Source: Paracoccaceae bacterium
GTDB lineage: Bacteria > Pseudomonadota > Alphaproteobacteria > Rhodobacterales > Rhodobacteraceae
Assembly: GCA_021648025.1 (NCBI GenBank)
Contig: JAKITO010000019.1
Coordinates: 1-55,124, forward strand
DNA length: 55,124 bases
Direction of reading: 5' to 3'
Within the stretch, counting starts at the first letter, position 1. Each line of letters starts with the position of its first letter. The notes under the pieces are model-generated. The model was not told the DNA's origin. It worked only from the letters and a program-made list of their open reading frames with translations, and did not search any database. Positions 25,128-34,624 of the stretch are shown one piece after another. A program made the position numbers and the translations under genes.

Positions 25128-25254
25128 TGCCCGGAATGCCAGATTACGCGACAATTATACGAAAATTTGTAGAGACTAAACAACAAGGTATGCGTATATG
25201 TGATTATGTATCCGGTTGGGCCGGGGCGCGAATTTGACAGGTAAGGGGCAGGAA

Positions 25255-26349
25255 ATGATTGAGATTTGGAAAGAAATGGTGGTGGAATCACCGGCGTTTT
25301 ATATCGGCTGGGGCGGGTTCCTGATTGGTCTGATCTTTGGCTATGTCGTTTACAAGACCAACTTTTGCACCATGGGGTCAATCTCGGACATCCTGTCGTT
25401 TGGCGATTATGGCCGGTTTCGGGCCTGGCTTTTGGCGGGCGCGGTGGCGATCCTTGGGGTCGCATGGATCCGCAGCCTCGACATCGTCGACATGAACACC
25501 ACGATGTATCTGAACCCCAGTTTCGGCTGGGGTGCGAACATCGCCGGCGGCCTTTTGTTCGGCTATGGCATGGTCTTTGCCGGTGGCTGCCTTAGCCGCA
25601 ACCTTGTACGCGCAGGCGGGGGGGACATGCGTTCGGTCGTGGTGCTGATCATTGCCGGCATCTTCGGCTATATGACCATCGGCGGCATAATCGGCCCGGC
25701 CCGGGTGGCATTGTTCGGGCCATTCACGCTTGATCTGACCGAAATGGGCCTTGAGACGCAATCCATGGGTGACATCCTGGCCCACTTTACCGGGATGAGC
25801 ATTGAGACAGCGACCATTGTGATGGTGGCCGTTCTGGCCGGGACGCTTTTGGTATTTTCTTTCATGGACAAAGGGTTTCGGGCCTCGCCGCTCAACATCA
25901 TCGCTGGCGTGGGCCTTGGGTTGTGTGTGGTGGCGGGGTGGTTCCTGACGGCGTTGGCGGTTGATGATTTTGCCGATGTGCCGGTTCAGTTGACCTCGCT
26001 GACCTATGTGCGCCCGGTTGGAGACACGATTGATTACGCCATGCGCTTTACCGCATTGGGCGCGCCGGGGTTTGGTATTGTGACCACCATTGGCGCCTTG
26101 CTGGGCGGCTTTGTCGGGGCGGTGACTTCGGGGCGGTTCCGCCTGACCACCTTTGCCGATCCGGGCGATAGTGTGCGCAACATGTTTGGCGCGGCTTTGA
26201 TGGGTGTCGGCGGGGTTTTGGCGCTTGGCTGTACGGTCGGGCAGGCGATGACCGGGTTTTCGACGCTGGCGGTCGGGTCGCTGCTGACGTTTGTGTTTAT
26301 CGTGGTGGGTGGCATCGCCGGGATGAAGACGATGGAGGCAATTGCCTGA
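25255..26349 (+). CDS. YeeE/YedE family sulfur-compound transporter
   Basis: Inner-membrane channel of the YeeE/YedE (TsuA) family, whose characterised members take up thiosulfate. The 364-residue protein has about nine or ten membrane segments. The conserved cysteines of the family are present in YKTNFCTMGS (Cys38), FAGGCLSRNLVRAGGG and LALGCTVGQAMTGFS. The start ATG 25255 has GGGGCAGGA upstream; an upstream in-frame start at 25216 has none. It lies next to tusA-dsrE2, as TusA-like proteins often do with YeeE. The substrate could be thiosulfate, sulfide or another small sulfur species. Confidence 0.9.
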   Translation: MIEIWKEMVVESPAFYIGWGGFLIGLIFGYVVYKTNFCTMGSISDILSFGDYGRFRAWLLAGAVAILGVAWIRSLDIVDMNTTMYLNPSFGWGANIAGGLLFGYGMVFAGGCLSRNLVRAGGGDMRSVVVLIIAGIFGYMTIGGIIGPARVALFGPFTLDLTEMGLETQSMGDILAHFTGMSIETATIVMVAVLAGTLLVFSFMDKGFRASPLNIIAGVGLGLCVVAGWFLTALAVDDFADVPVQLTSLTYVRPVGDTIDYAMRFTALGAPGFGIVTTIGALLGGFVGAVTSGRFRLTTFADPGDSVRNMFGAALMGVGGVLALGCTVGQAMTGFSTLAVGSLLTFVFIVVGGIAGMKTMEAIA

Positions 26350-26357
26350 GAACGCGC

Positions 26358-26379
26358 GGCGGGGTGAACCCCGCCCTAC
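26358..26379. repeat. 22-bp intergenic repeat, copy B (exact inverse of 23952)
   Basis: GGCGGGGTGAACCCCGCCCT plus two more bases, just after the YeeE-type gene. It is the exact reverse complement of 23952-23973, so the two copies bracket tusA, dsrE2 and yeeE. Confidence 0.85.
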
Positions 26380-26392
26380 GGGTTTATTGCAA

Positions 26393-26421
26393 ACGCCCTC
26401 GGGGAACCGGGGGCGTTTTGT
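26393..26421 (+). terminator. Terminator-like hairpin after the YeeE-type gene
   Basis: ACGCCCTCGGGG faces CCGGGGGCGT around an AA loop, followed by TTTGTTGTTT. The stem has one mismatch, so this is a probable rather than perfect Rho-independent terminator. Confidence 0.65.
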
Positions 26422-26493
26422 TGTTTGGAAATTGCTCAACCAAAGCGAATGTGCTCAACTTGCGATCAGCCTATGGAGATTCGATGGTATAGT

Positions 26494-27681
26494 ATGATTA
26501 GACGACCTGAAGGTGCCCTGACCGATTATGAAAAGGAAGTGGTAAAACGCTTGCTATTAGACGGGAAGCGTAATCAAGATATTCAAGCTTTAGTCAATTT
26601 GGGTCGATCGGCAACGATCAATAGTGCTCGAATTACTGAGGTGAAGCAAAATGGCAATATTCAAGCGGCTTCTGAGGCCGAAGTGCGGTTCTTCAAAGCA
26701 AAGAAGGAAAGCCTAGATCTTAGAACCGGCCTGAACCTGTATGATGATGAGCGTCTTGTTCGATCACGGGAAGCAATGTTGTTAGCGGTTCATGTGTTCA
26801 ACAGCGCAAACCTTCAGTTTAAAACGGAAGTATTCTCTGTCCTCGCCAATATTGCTTGGACCTACTTGCTCCATGAATATTATGAAAAACAGGGCGTTGA
26901 AATTGTAGGCGAGGATGGTCGCTCTCTTTTACTTAGTCAGATGACTCGGCGCGCAGATTGCCCGATATCCCAAGGCATGACTGACAACTTGGATAGCATG
27001 AAGGATATTAGAGACGCAGTGGAGCATACGCTTTTTAGGCGCTCCGACTTGAAATTCTTATCCATTTTTCAAGCGTGCTGTTTAAACTTCGACAAAGCAA
27101 TTTGTGATCTTTTTGGGAAGTCAAAGACCCTAAAACATGAGTTGTCATTCTCACTACAATTTGCGCAGATGGGCTTTGATCAGCTCAACGCGCTGCATGA
27201 ATATGACATTCCAGAACACATTCAAACCTTGGATCGAGAATTGGACGATCGGCTTGAGGATGAGCGCGCAACTAGCCTAGAGTACCGATTTCGTGTTGTT
27301 TACACCTTTGAAAATTCAACTAAGTCTAAGTCACACATCAGATTTCTTCATCCAGACGAAGAAGAAGCTAGCGAGATCCGAAATGTTCTGATTAAGAAAG
27401 AACTTGCGGATAAGGCGTACCCTCACAAGCCTGAGAGGGCGGCATTGAAGATTTCGGAGCAGTCTGGTCTTGTTTTTACCACCCACAATCATGTTCAAGC
27501 GTGGAAAAAGTTCGATGTTCGTCCAAAGGCGGGTGTTGCTCAGCCACAAAACACGAACAGAGATTATTGTATCTACCACGAAGCTCACAGTGATTACACA
27601 TATTCTGACAAGTGGGTTGAGTTCATCGTCAACTTCATTTCGAATGAGGGCAATTTTGCGGAGTTGAAAACTTTTAGGTAG
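26494..27681 (+). CDS. DUF3644 domain-containing protein (probable defence gene)
   Basis: A 395-residue protein in visibly AT-richer DNA than its neighbours. An N-terminal helix-turn-helix-like part ([20 protein letters not shown] then [20 protein letters not shown]) precedes the DUF3644 core, [20 protein letters not shown] and [23 protein letters not shown]3644 proteins are often found in defence or accessory islands, but their biochemical role is not established. The start ATG 26494 (MIRRPEGA) fits family N-termini; upstream in-frame starts at 26425 and 26473 are less likely. It lies alone, between the sulfur island and rplO. Confidence 0.8.
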   Translation: MIRRPEGALTDYEKEVVKRLLLDGKRNQDIQALVNLGRSATINSARITEVKQNGNIQAASEAEVRFFKAKKESLDLRTGLNLYDDERLVRSREAMLLAVHVFNSANLQFKTEVFSVLANIAWTYLLHEYYEKQGVEIVGEDGRSLLLSQMTRRADCPISQGMTDNLDSMKDIRDAVEHTLFRRSDLKFLSIFQACCLNFDKAICDLFGKSKTLKHELSFSLQFAQMGFDQLNALHEYDIPEHIQTLDRELDDRLEDERATSLEYRFRVVYTFENSTKSKSHIRFLHPDEEEASEIRNVLIKKELADKAYPHKPERAALKISEQSGLVFTTHNHVQAWKKFDVRPKAGVAQPQNTNRDYCIYHEAHSDYTYSDKWVEFIVNFISNEGNFAELKTFR

Positions 27682-27856
27682 TAAGTTGCTGGGGGCGAAA
27701 AATGCGAACCCAACGCCTTGCATATCACGGGTTGAACCGCACTCAATCCTCGCCTATACGCCCACGGTGGCCACACTTGCCATAGAATCAAAACCAAGAA
27801 ACGCCGTGGTTGGTCCCTTTCGCTTCATGGGCCACATCCGGCAAAGGAGAAGCGAT
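27682..27856 (+). promoter_or_regulatory. rplO upstream region
   Basis: 175 bases between the DUF3644 gene and rplO, which must hold the promoter for the remaining ribosomal genes because rpmD and the upstream spc genes are absent. CCCACGGTGG (27761-27770) and CGCCGTGG (27801-27808) form a partial dyad. AAAGGAG (27844-27850) is a strong ribosome site for rplO. No promoter boxes assigned with confidence. Confidence 0.4.
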
Positions 27857-28342
27857 ATGAAACTGCATGAACTAAGTGATAATCCAGGCGCCACCAAGAA
27901 ACGCAAGCGCGTTGGGCGTGGTCCTGGCTCGGGCACCGGTAAGATGGGTGGCCGGGGCATCAAAGGCCAGAAATCCCGTTCGGGTGTGGCGATCAACGGT
28001 TATGAAGGCGGTCAGATGCCTTTGTATCAGCGTCTGCCAAAGCGCGGGTTCAACAAACCCAACCGCAAGGCGTTTGCCGTGATCAACCTGGGCCTGATCC
28101 AGAAATTCATCGACGCCAAGAAGCTGGACGCCAAAAATCCGATCACCGAGGACGTTCTGATCGAGAGCGGACTGGTGCGGCGCAAGCTGGACGGTATTCG
28201 GGTGCTGGCCAAGGGCGAAGTTACCTCGAAACTGACGATTGAAGTGACCGGTGCGTCGAAGTCTGCCGTTGAGGCGGTGGAGAAGGCTGGTGGCTCACTG
28301 ACGATCACAAAGGCGGCTGAGAAAGCACCTGCGGCTGAGTAA
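27857..28342 (+). CDS. rplO: 50S ribosomal protein L15
   Basis: Large-subunit ribosomal protein. The 161-residue product has the L15 signature: [50 protein letters not shown]. The start ATG 27857 follows AAAGGAG; an upstream open frame to 27686 is not part of the protein. Normally rpmD and rpsE lie just upstream; here a DUF3644 gene does. A hairpin separates it from secY. Confidence 0.97.
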   Translation: MKLHELSDNPGATKKRKRVGRGPGSGTGKMGGRGIKGQKSRSGVAINGYEGGQMPLYQRLPKRGFNKPNRKAFAVINLGLIQKFIDAKKLDAKNPITEDVLIESGLVRRKLDGIRVLAKGEVTSKLTIEVTGASKSAVEAVEKAGGSLTITKAAEKAPAAE

Positions 28343-28397
28343 CGGGTTGTTAGTGGCGTCTGCGCCGCTTACATAGCCTCTTAAGTTTTCCATTGAT

Positions 28398-28436
28398 GCC
28401 GCCCGAGCCGGAAAACGGTTCCGGGCGGCGTTTTTA
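28398..28436 (+). terminator. Hairpin with U tract between rplO and secY
   Basis: GCCGCCCG (28398-28405) pairs with CGGGCGGC (28422-28429), extended by GCCG/CGGT, and GTTTTTA follows. This is a good intrinsic terminator. As secY has no obvious strong promoter of its own, it may act as an attenuator reducing flow from rplO to secY. Confidence 0.72.
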
Positions 28437-28454
28437 TATAAAGAGACCTGACAC

Positions 28455-29822
28455 ATGGTATCAGCAGCGGAACAAATGGCAGCCAACACAAGTTGGGCCG
28501 CCCTTGGTAAAGCCACAGACCTGCGCAACCGTATCCTATTTACCCTTGGCCTGTTGATTGTGTACCGGTTGGGCACGTTCATCCCGGTGCCGGGGATTGA
28601 TGGCGCTGCCTTGCGCGAGTTCATGGAGCAGGCAGGGCAGGGCATTGGCGGGATGATCTCCATGTTCACCGGCGGCGCGCTGGGGCGGATGGGCATTCTG
28701 GCGCTGGGAATCATGCCATATATTTCGGCCTCGATCATTGTGCAGCTTTTGACGGCGATGGTGCCGTCGCTGGCGCAGCTCAAGAAAGAGGGCGAGGCGG
28801 GCCGCAAGAAAATCAATCAATATACCCGTTATGGCACGGTAGCTTTGGCGACGGTACAGTCTTACGGACTGGCTGTGTCATTGGAAGCCGGGGATATGGC
28901 GTTTGATCCGGGGATGTATTTCCGCCTGTCGACGATGATTACCCTTGTGGGCGGGACAATGTTCCTGATGTGGCTGGGTGAGCAGATTACCGCGCGCGGG
29001 TTGGGCAACGGTATTTCGCTGATCATTTTTGTCGGCATCATTGCCGAGGTTCCGGCCGCGATGGCGCAGTTCTTTGCGACGGGCCGCTCTGGTGAACTTA
29101 ACCCGGCAGTGATTGTTGGCGTGTTGCTCATGGTGGTCGTTACCATAACCTTTGTGGTGTTTATGGAGCGGGCTTTGCGCAAGATCCATATTCAGTACCC
29201 CCGCCGTCAGGTGGGGATGAAAATGTATGATGGCGGGTCGTCGCATTTGCCGGTCAAAGTCAATCCGGCAGGGGTTATTCCTGCGATCTTTGCGTCATCG
29301 CTTTTGTTGTTGCCGGTGACGGTTTCGACCTTTTCATCGGGTGCTGCAAGTGGGCCGGTCATGTCCTGGTTGCTGGCCAACTTTGGGCCGGGTCAACCGC
29401 TTTACCTGCTGTTCTTTGTCAGCATGATCATTTTCTTTACCTACTTCTATACCTTCAATGTGTCGTTCAAACCTGAAGATGTGGCCGACAATCTGAAAAA
29501 CCAGAACGGCTTTGTTCCGGGCATTCGCCCGGGCAAGAAGACAGAGGAATATCTGGAATATGTGGTCAACCGTGTGTTGGTTCTGGGCTCTGGCTATCTC
29601 GCGCTGGTGTGTCTGTTGCCGGAAATCCTGCGCGGGCAGTTTGCCATTCCGTTCTATTTTGGCGGTACCTCGGTGTTGATTGTGGTGTCGGTGACGATGG
29701 ACACCATTCAGCAGGCGCAAAGCCATTTGTTGGCGCATCAGTACGAAGGCCTGATAGAAAAATCGCAATTGCGCGGCAAGGGTGGCCGCAAACGGGGCAA
29801 ACGGACCCCGGCACGCAAATGA
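28455..29822 (+). CDS. secY: Preprotein translocase subunit SecY
   Basis: Channel-forming subunit of SecYEG. The 455-residue protein has ten membrane segments, beginning [20 protein letters not shown], with the family motifs [15 protein letters not shown] and the cytoplasmic loop [16 protein letters not shown]. Its C-terminus is basic ([14 protein letters not shown]). The adk start overlaps its stop by four bases (ATGA). Confidence 0.97.
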   Translation: MVSAAEQMAANTSWAALGKATDLRNRILFTLGLLIVYRLGTFIPVPGIDGAALREFMEQAGQGIGGMISMFTGGALGRMGILALGIMPYISASIIVQLLTAMVPSLAQLKKEGEAGRKKINQYTRYGTVALATVQSYGLAVSLEAGDMAFDPGMYFRLSTMITLVGGTMFLMWLGEQITARGLGNGISLIIFVGIIAEVPAAMAQFFATGRSGELNPAVIVGVLLMVVVTITFVVFMERALRKIHIQYPRRQVGMKMYDGGSSHLPVKVNPAGVIPAIFASSLLLLPVTVSTFSSGAASGPVMSWLLANFGPGQPLYLLFFVSMIIFFTYFYTFNVSFKPEDVADNLKNQNGFVPGIRPGKKTEEYLEYVVNRVLVLGSGYLALVCLLPEILRGQFAIPFYFGGTSVLIVVSVTMDTIQQAQSHLLAHQYEGLIEKSQLRGKGGRKRGKRTPARK

Positions 29823-30463
29823 ATATCATCCTGATCGGCCCGCCGGGGGCGGGCAAAGGCACGCAAGCGCGGTTCCTGGTCGAAGGGCGCGGCATGGTGC
29901 AATTGTCCACCGGTGATATGCTGCGGGCAGCCAAGGACAGCGGCACCGAGATGGGCAAGATTGTTGCTGACGTGATGGCGCGCGGAGATCTGGTGACAGA
30001 CGAGATCGTGATCGGCCTGATCCGAGAGCAGATTGAGGCCGGCACTGGCACTGGCTTTATCTTTGATGGCTTTCCCCGGACCTTGGCGCAGGCCGATGCT
30101 TTGGCAGAGTTGTTGCAGGCGACAGGGCTGACACTGGACGCGGTGATCGAGATGGAAGTGAATGACGAAGCACTGGTGGCTCGTATCACGGCGCGGTCGA
30201 CCTGTGGTGCCTGCGGAGAAGTGTATAATGACGCGACCAAGCCTCAGCCTGAGGATGGCAAGTGTTCGAACTGTGGGGCGTCGGATTTCAGGCGGCGGGC
30301 AGATGATAACGAAGATGCGCTGCGTAACCGGTTGATGGAATACTACAAAAAGACCTCTCCGTTGCTTGGGTATTATTACGCCAAGGGGATGTTGCGGAAG
30401 GTTGACGGGTTGGGTGACATTGACGAAGTCAAAACCGCAATTTCCAGGGTTCTGGGCGATTAA
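29819..30463 (+). CDS. adk: Adenylate kinase, zinc-lid type
   Basis: Converts ATP + AMP to two ADP. The 214-residue protein has the P-loop [12 protein letters not shown] (residues 7-18), the AMP-binding region [14 protein letters not shown] and a long lid with [10 protein letters not shown] and CSNCGASDF. The two CxxC pairs indicate a structural zinc, as in other zinc-lid adenylate kinases. It is coupled to secY by ATGA overlap. Confidence 0.96.
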   Translation: MNIILIGPPGAGKGTQARFLVEGRGMVQLSTGDMLRAAKDSGTEMGKIVADVMARGDLVTDEIVIGLIREQIEAGTGTGFIFDGFPRTLAQADALAELLQATGLTLDAVIEMEVNDEALVARITARSTCGACGEVYNDATKPQPEDGKCSNCGASDFRRRADDNEDALRNRLMEYYKKTSPLLGYYYAKGMLRKVDGLGDIDEVKTAISRVLGD

Positions 30464-30529
30464 TTAATCGGCCCTTGACCACCCTGAAAAAACCCCATAT
30501 CGACCCCCATCTCGCAAGAGAATCAAATA

Positions 30530-30605
30530 GTGTGGATATGATTCGAACATATCACACGACCACCTGAAATAATGCTGGACATGATGGCGACACTGCCAAA
30601 TGTCG
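30530..30605 (+). promoter_or_regulatory. Structured leader before rpsM
   Basis: The 197-base gap before rpsM holds a near-perfect dyad, GTGTGGATATG (30530-30540) facing CATATCACAC (30548-30557), with a 7-base loop. A second stem, CGACA (30588-30592), pairs with TGTCG (30601-30605). They may be an operator or an RNA structure for ribosomal-protein feedback. The ribosome site is AAAGGAAAG before the GTG start. Confidence 0.4.
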
Positions 30606-30660
30606 GCGTTGTGAAAAAAGGGTCTGGAATAACGGACCCGCAACGAAAGGAAAGTGACAC

Positions 30661-31029
30661 GTGGCACGTATTGCCGGCGTAAATATCCCGACTGCCAAGC
30701 GGGTTCCAATCGCCCTTACCTATATCACCGGAATCGGCAACACCTCGGCCGAGGCCATCTGCGAGGCGGTCGGCATCGACCACGCCCGCCGGGTCAATGA
30801 GCTGAGCGACGCCGAGGTTCTGAAAATCCGCGAGCATATCGACGCCAACTTTCAGGTCGAAGGTGACCTGCGGCGCGAAGTGCAGATGAACATCAAGCGT
30901 CTGATGGATCTTGGTTGTTATCGTGGTCTGCGCCATCGTCGCAAGCTGCCGGTTCGCGGCCAGCGGACCCATACCAACGCCCGTACCCGCAAAGGCCCCG
31001 CACGGGCCATTGCCGGCAAGAAGAAATAG
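30661..31029 (+). CDS. rpsM: 30S ribosomal protein S13
   Basis: Head protein of the small subunit, contacting the P-site tRNA and the S19 protein. The 122-residue product starts with GTG ([20 protein letters not shown]), has the [24 protein letters not shown] motif (here [20 protein letters not shown]) and ends in a basic tail (ARAIAGKKK). rpsK follows after 12 bases. Confidence 0.97.
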   Translation: MARIAGVNIPTAKRVPIALTYITGIGNTSAEAICEAVGIDHARRVNELSDAEVLKIREHIDANFQVEGDLRREVQMNIKRLMDLGCYRGLRHRRKLPVRGQRTHTNARTRKGPARAIAGKKK

Positions 31030-31041
31030 GGGGTCTGAGAT

Positions 31042-31431
31042 ATGGCACGTGACAAGACACGCACCCGTAAAAAGGAACGTAAAAACATTGCCGCCGGTGT
31101 GGCGCATGTGAATTCGTCCTTTAACAACACCAAAATCCTGATCTCGGACGTACAGGGCAATGCAATTGCCTGGTCGTCGGCTGGCACCATGGGCTTTAAA
31201 GGCTCGCGGAAATCGACGCCTTATGCGGCGCAGATGGCGGCAGAAGATGTTGGTAAGAAGGCGCAGGAACACGGCGTCAAAACGCTTGAAGTCGAAGTGC
31301 AGGGGCCGGGTTCGGGCCGTGAATCGGCATTGCGCGCATTGGCCGCTGTTGGGTTCAACATCACCTCGATCCGTGATGTGACACCGATGGCCCACAATGG
31401 TTGTCGTCCGCCGAAGCGCCGCCGCGTCTAG
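31042..31431 (+). CDS. rpsK: 30S ribosomal protein S11
   Basis: Platform protein of the small subunit. The 129-residue product has the S11 pattern [39 protein letters not shown] and ends [17 protein letters not shown] ([14 protein letters not shown]). It lies between rpsM and rpoA as usual. Confidence 0.97.
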   Translation: MARDKTRTRKKERKNIAAGVAHVNSSFNNTKILISDVQGNAIAWSSAGTMGFKGSRKSTPYAAQMAAEDVGKKAQEHGVKTLEVEVQGPGSGRESALRALAAVGFNITSIRDVTPMAHNGCRPPKRRRV

Positions 31432-31445
31432 GTAATTGGTTACTT

Positions 31446-31484
31446 GCCGGGGGTGCGATTTCGCGCGGCCCCGGTTCGTTTTTT
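31446..31484 (+). terminator. Possible attenuator hairpin between rpsK and rpoA
   Basis: GCCGGGG faces CCCCGGT around an inner GCGATTTCGC dyad, followed by TCGTTTTTTG. The shape fits an intrinsic terminator placed inside the alpha operon, so partial read-through into rpoA is likely. Confidence 0.5.
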
Positions 31485-31543
31485 GAAACCTCGGGCGTCT
31501 GCGTCTTTCGGACATGAGACACAGACAAGAATGGAGGGACCGC

Positions 31544-32560
31544 ATGATCCACAAAAATTGGGCAGAACTGATCAAACCAACCCAGCTTGACGTCAAGCCG
31601 GGTAATGATCCTGCACGCAAAGCCACTGTTGTGGCCGAACCGCTTGAGCGCGGCTTTGGTCTGACGCTGGGCAACGCATTGCGCCGTATTCTGATGTCAT
31701 CGCTGCAAGGTGCGGCGATCACATCGGTGCAGATTGACAACGTTCTGCATGAGTTTTCGTCCGTCGCCGGTGTGCGCGAGGACGTGACCGACATTGTCCT
31801 GAACCTCAAGGGTGTTGCCCTGCGCATGGAAGTTGACGGACCCAAACGCCTGTCGATCTCTGCCAAGGGGCCGGGGATTGTCACCGCAGGCGACATCAGC
31901 GAAAGCGCCGGGATTGATGTTCTGAACCCCGAGCATGTGATTTGCCACCTTGATGATGGCGCTGACCTGTTCATGGAACTGACGGTGAATACCGGCAAAG
32001 GCTATGTTTCAGCCGAGAAGAACAAGCCAGAGGATGCGCCGATTGGCCTGATCCCGATCGACGCGATCTATTCGCCGGTCACCAAGGTGTCGTATGATGT
32101 GCAGCCAACCCGCGAAGGCCAGGTTCTGGATTATGACAAGCTGACCATGAAGGTGCAGACCGACGGGTCGCTGACCCCGGAGGATGCGGTGGCGTTTGCC
32201 GCACGCATCCTTCAGGATCAACTGTCGATCTTCGTCAACTTCGATGAGCCGGAAGCAGCCGGTCGCGAGGCCGAGGATGACGGGTTGGAGTTCAATCCGC
32301 TGTTGCTCAAGAAGGTTGATGAGCTTGAGTTGTCGGTGCGTTCGGCCAACTGCCTGAAGAACGACAATATCGTCTATATCGGCGATCTGATCCAGAAGAC
32401 CGAAGCCGAAATGCTGCGGACGCCGAACTTTGGCCGCAAATCTTTGAACGAGATCAAAGAAGTGTTGTCGGGCATGGGTCTGCATCTGGGCATGGACGTC
32501 GAGGACTGGCCACCGGACAACATTGAGGATCTGGCGAAGAAATTCGAAGATTCGTTTTAA
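31544..32560 (+). CDS. rpoA: RNA polymerase subunit alpha
   Basis: Scaffold of RNA polymerase assembly; the C-terminal domain contacts promoter UP elements and activators. The 338-residue protein has the N-terminal domain ([20 protein letters not shown]), a linker rich in acidic residues, and the CTD ([34 protein letters not shown]). The start ATG 31544 follows GGAGG; the frame upstream to 31514 is not coding. Confidence 0.97.
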   Translation: MIHKNWAELIKPTQLDVKPGNDPARKATVVAEPLERGFGLTLGNALRRILMSSLQGAAITSVQIDNVLHEFSSVAGVREDVTDIVLNLKGVALRMEVDGPKRLSISAKGPGIVTAGDISESAGIDVLNPEHVICHLDDGADLFMELTVNTGKGYVSAEKNKPEDAPIGLIPIDAIYSPVTKVSYDVQPTREGQVLDYDKLTMKVQTDGSLTPEDAVAFAARILQDQLSIFVNFDEPEAAGREAEDDGLEFNPLLLKKVDELELSVRSANCLKNDNIVYIGDLIQKTEAEMLRTPNFGRKSLNEIKEVLSGMGLHLGMDVEDWPPDNIEDLAKKFEDSF

Positions 32561-32578
32561 GTGGCGGTGGGGGGAAAC

Positions 32579-32616
32579 CCCGCCGTTCTGCAAGAAGCCC
32601 GCCGTTCTACAAGAAG
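32579..32616. repeat. 19-bp tandem direct repeat between rpoA and rplQ
   Basis: Two adjacent 19-base units, CCCGCCGTTCTGCAAGAAG (32579-32597) and the same with one change, G to A (32598-32616). They follow a GGCGGTGGGG...CCCCGCC hairpin-like stretch at 32563 that resembles the intergenic repeats elsewhere in the window. Function unknown; likely a slippage-born duplication of a spacer. Confidence 0.75.
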
Positions 32617-32698
32617 ACTGGGCAATGATGCCCCAAGGAGAGGCCCCCGCACGCATGGGGGTCCGGACAAAGTATAAACCTGAAGAAGGAACAAGAAT

Positions 32699-33115
32699 AT
32701 GCGTCACGCAAGAGGATACCGTCGGCTGAACCGCACCCACGAGCACCGTAAAGCTCTGTTTGCCAATATGGCCGGGTCGCTTATTGAACATGAGCAGATC
32801 AAGACAACATTGCCGAAAGCCAAGGAACTGCGCTCGGTTATCGACAAGCTGGTGACACTGGCCAAGCGCGGTGATCTTCACGCGCGTCGGCAGGCCCGTT
32901 CGCGGCTGAAGGAAGATCAGTATGTTACCAAGTTGTTTGATATTCTGGGGCCACGTTACAAGGATCGTCAGGGCGGATATGTCCGGGTTCTGAGGGCTGG
33001 ATTTCGCTATGGCGACATGGCGCCGATGGCGATCATCGAGTTTGTCGAGCGCGATGTGGATGCCAAAGGCAAGGCCGACAAAGATCGCCTTGCGGCGGCG
33101 GAAGCGGCAGAATAA
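32699..33115 (+). CDS. rplQ: 50S ribosomal protein L17
   Basis: Large-subunit protein near the tunnel exit. The 138-residue product starts [20 protein letters not shown] and has [20 protein letters not shown], both typical of L17. GAAGAAGGA lies upstream. It ends the ribosomal gene run and is followed by a strong terminator. Confidence 0.97.
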   Translation: MRHARGYRRLNRTHEHRKALFANMAGSLIEHEQIKTTLPKAKELRSVIDKLVTLAKRGDLHARRQARSRLKEDQYVTKLFDILGPRYKDRQGGYVRVLRAGFRYGDMAPMAIIEFVERDVDAKGKADKDRLAAAEAAE

Positions 33116-33140
33116 ATTCCGTCCATTGATGGATGATTTG

Positions 33141-33170
33141 GCCCCTGCCGGGAACGGCAGGGGCTTTTTT
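33141..33170 (+). terminator. Rho-independent terminator after rplQ
   Basis: GCCCCTGCCG (33141-33150) pairs perfectly with CGGCAGGGGC (33155-33164) around a GGAA loop, followed by six T. It is the clearest terminator in the window, closing the ribosomal operon. Confidence 0.93.
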
Positions 33171-33241
33171 CGTGCGGCTGCGCGGCTTGCAATTGCCGCC
33201 CTGCCCCCGCATATCCTGACGGGAAACCGAAAGAGGTGCGC

Positions 33242-34624
33242 ATGGCTCGAATTATTCTGATACTCTGGCTGATGTCGCTGGCGTCGATTGGCGCGACGCA
33301 AACCCGGGTACCAAGTTCGCAGGTTGAAATCACCCTGGGGTTTGCGCCATTGGTCAAGCAGGCGGCGCCGGCGGTGGTCAATATCTATGCCAAGATCATC
33401 ACCGAAGGCCGGACCAGCCCGTTTGCCAATGATCCGTTTTTCGAGCAGTTCTTTGGCAATTTGGCCAAGCCCAGGAAACGGGTTCAGAATTCTCTTGGGT
33501 CCGGGGTGATCCTGTCGGCGGGTGGGATTGTTGTTTCAAATTATCATGTTGTCGGAACGGCGACGGAAATCCGCGTGGTCACCAAGGATCGCCGCGAATA
33601 TAATGCCCGCGTGTTGCTGGGCGACAAGGACAGCGATCTGGCGATCCTGCAACTGGAAGACGCCGAGGGGCTGCCGTTTCTGAATCTCCGGGATTCCGAT
33701 CAGGTCGAGGTGGGGGAGTTGGTGCTGGCGATCGGCAATCCGTTTGGTATTGGCCAGACGGTCAGTTCCGGCATTGTGTCCGGGTTGGCGCGGTCCGGGG
33801 CGGCGACGGGGCACAAACGGGGCTATTTCATTCAGACCGATGCGGCCATAAACCCGGGCAATTCGGGTGGCGCGCTGATTGATGTGAATGGCGCGTTGAT
33901 TGGCATCAACACCTCGATCCTGTCGCGTTCGGGGGGGTCGAACGGCATCGGCTTTGCCATTCCGGCCAATCTGGTGCGGGAATTTGTGGTGCAGGCAAAT
34001 ATGGGCAATACCAGCTTTTTGCGGCCATGGGCCGGGATGGGCGGGCAGCCTGTGGATGGCGATTTGGCGGAATCCCTGGGGTTGGTCGTGCCCGAAGGGA
34101 TATTGATTGCCGAACTGCATGAAAGCAGCCCGTTTGCCAAGGCCGATTTTCGGGTGGGGGATATTATCACCCAGGTTGACGGGCAGCTGGTGAATTCGCC
34201 GCAAGAGATGTTGTTTCGGATGAGTGTGGCAGGGATTGGCGGTGCGTCGCTGATCACGCGCCTGAGGGCGGGCGAGGTGTCAGAGATTGAGGTTGGGATG
34301 ATCCTGCCGCCGAATGTGCCGCCGGCGCAAGAGATTGTGTTGGATGACACCACTGCCTTGCCCGGGTTGCGGGTGGCGCGGGCCAACCCTGCGGTGATCG
34401 CCCGGTTTGGATTGGCGTTCACCACGCGGGGCGTGGTTGTGGCCGATCCGGGGCGGTTTGGGCAAAGGGCCGGGTTGAAGACCGGCGATGTCATTTTGGC
34501 GATCAACAATCAGGTCGTGATCAAGAGCGATGATGTGCGCACCCTTCTGAACCTGGTCGAGCGGCGGGTGAGCATGGAGATTGAGCGGGCCGGTCGCAGG
34601 ATACGGCTGCGGTTCCGGCTTTGA
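33242..34624 (+). CDS. DegP/DegQ (HtrA)-family periplasmic serine protease
   Basis: Envelope protease/chaperone for misfolded proteins. The 460-residue precursor has a signal peptide (residues 1-19, ILILWLMSLASIGATQ) and a trypsin-like domain with the triad His102 (SNYHVVG), Asp132 (DSDLAIL) and Ser208 (NPGNSGGAL). Two PDZ regions follow; the first is near GILIAELHESSPFAKADFRV and the second near GVVVADPGRFGQRAGLKTGD. ATG 33242 is preferred to GTG 33236. The rarA start overlaps its stop (TGATG). Confidence 0.94.
   Translation: MARIILILWLMSLASIGATQTRVPSSQVEITLGFAPLVKQAAPAVVNIYAKIITEGRTSPFANDPFFEQFFGNLAKPRKRVQNSLGSGVILSAGGIVVSNYHVVGTATEIRVVTKDRREYNARVLLGDKDSDLAILQLEDAEGLPFLNLRDSDQVEVGELVLAIGNPFGIGQTVSSGIVSGLARSGAATGHKRGYFIQTDAAINPGNSGGALIDVNGALIGINTSILSRSGGSNGIGFAIPANLVREFVVQANMGNTSFLRPWAGMGGQPVDGDLAESLGLVVPEGILIAELHESSPFAKADFRVGDIITQVDGQLVNSPQEMLFRMSVAGIGGASLITRLRAGEVSEIEVGMILPPNVPPAQEIVLDDTTALPGLRVARANPAVIARFGLAFTTRGVVVADPGRFGQRAGLKTGDVILAINNQVVIKSDDVRTLLNLVERRVSMEIERAGRRIRLRFRL

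Noticed and set aside
32009..33301. 430-residue leftward open frame over rpoA and rplQ
   Set aside because: Antisense of ribosomal operon genes; crosses a strong terminator.
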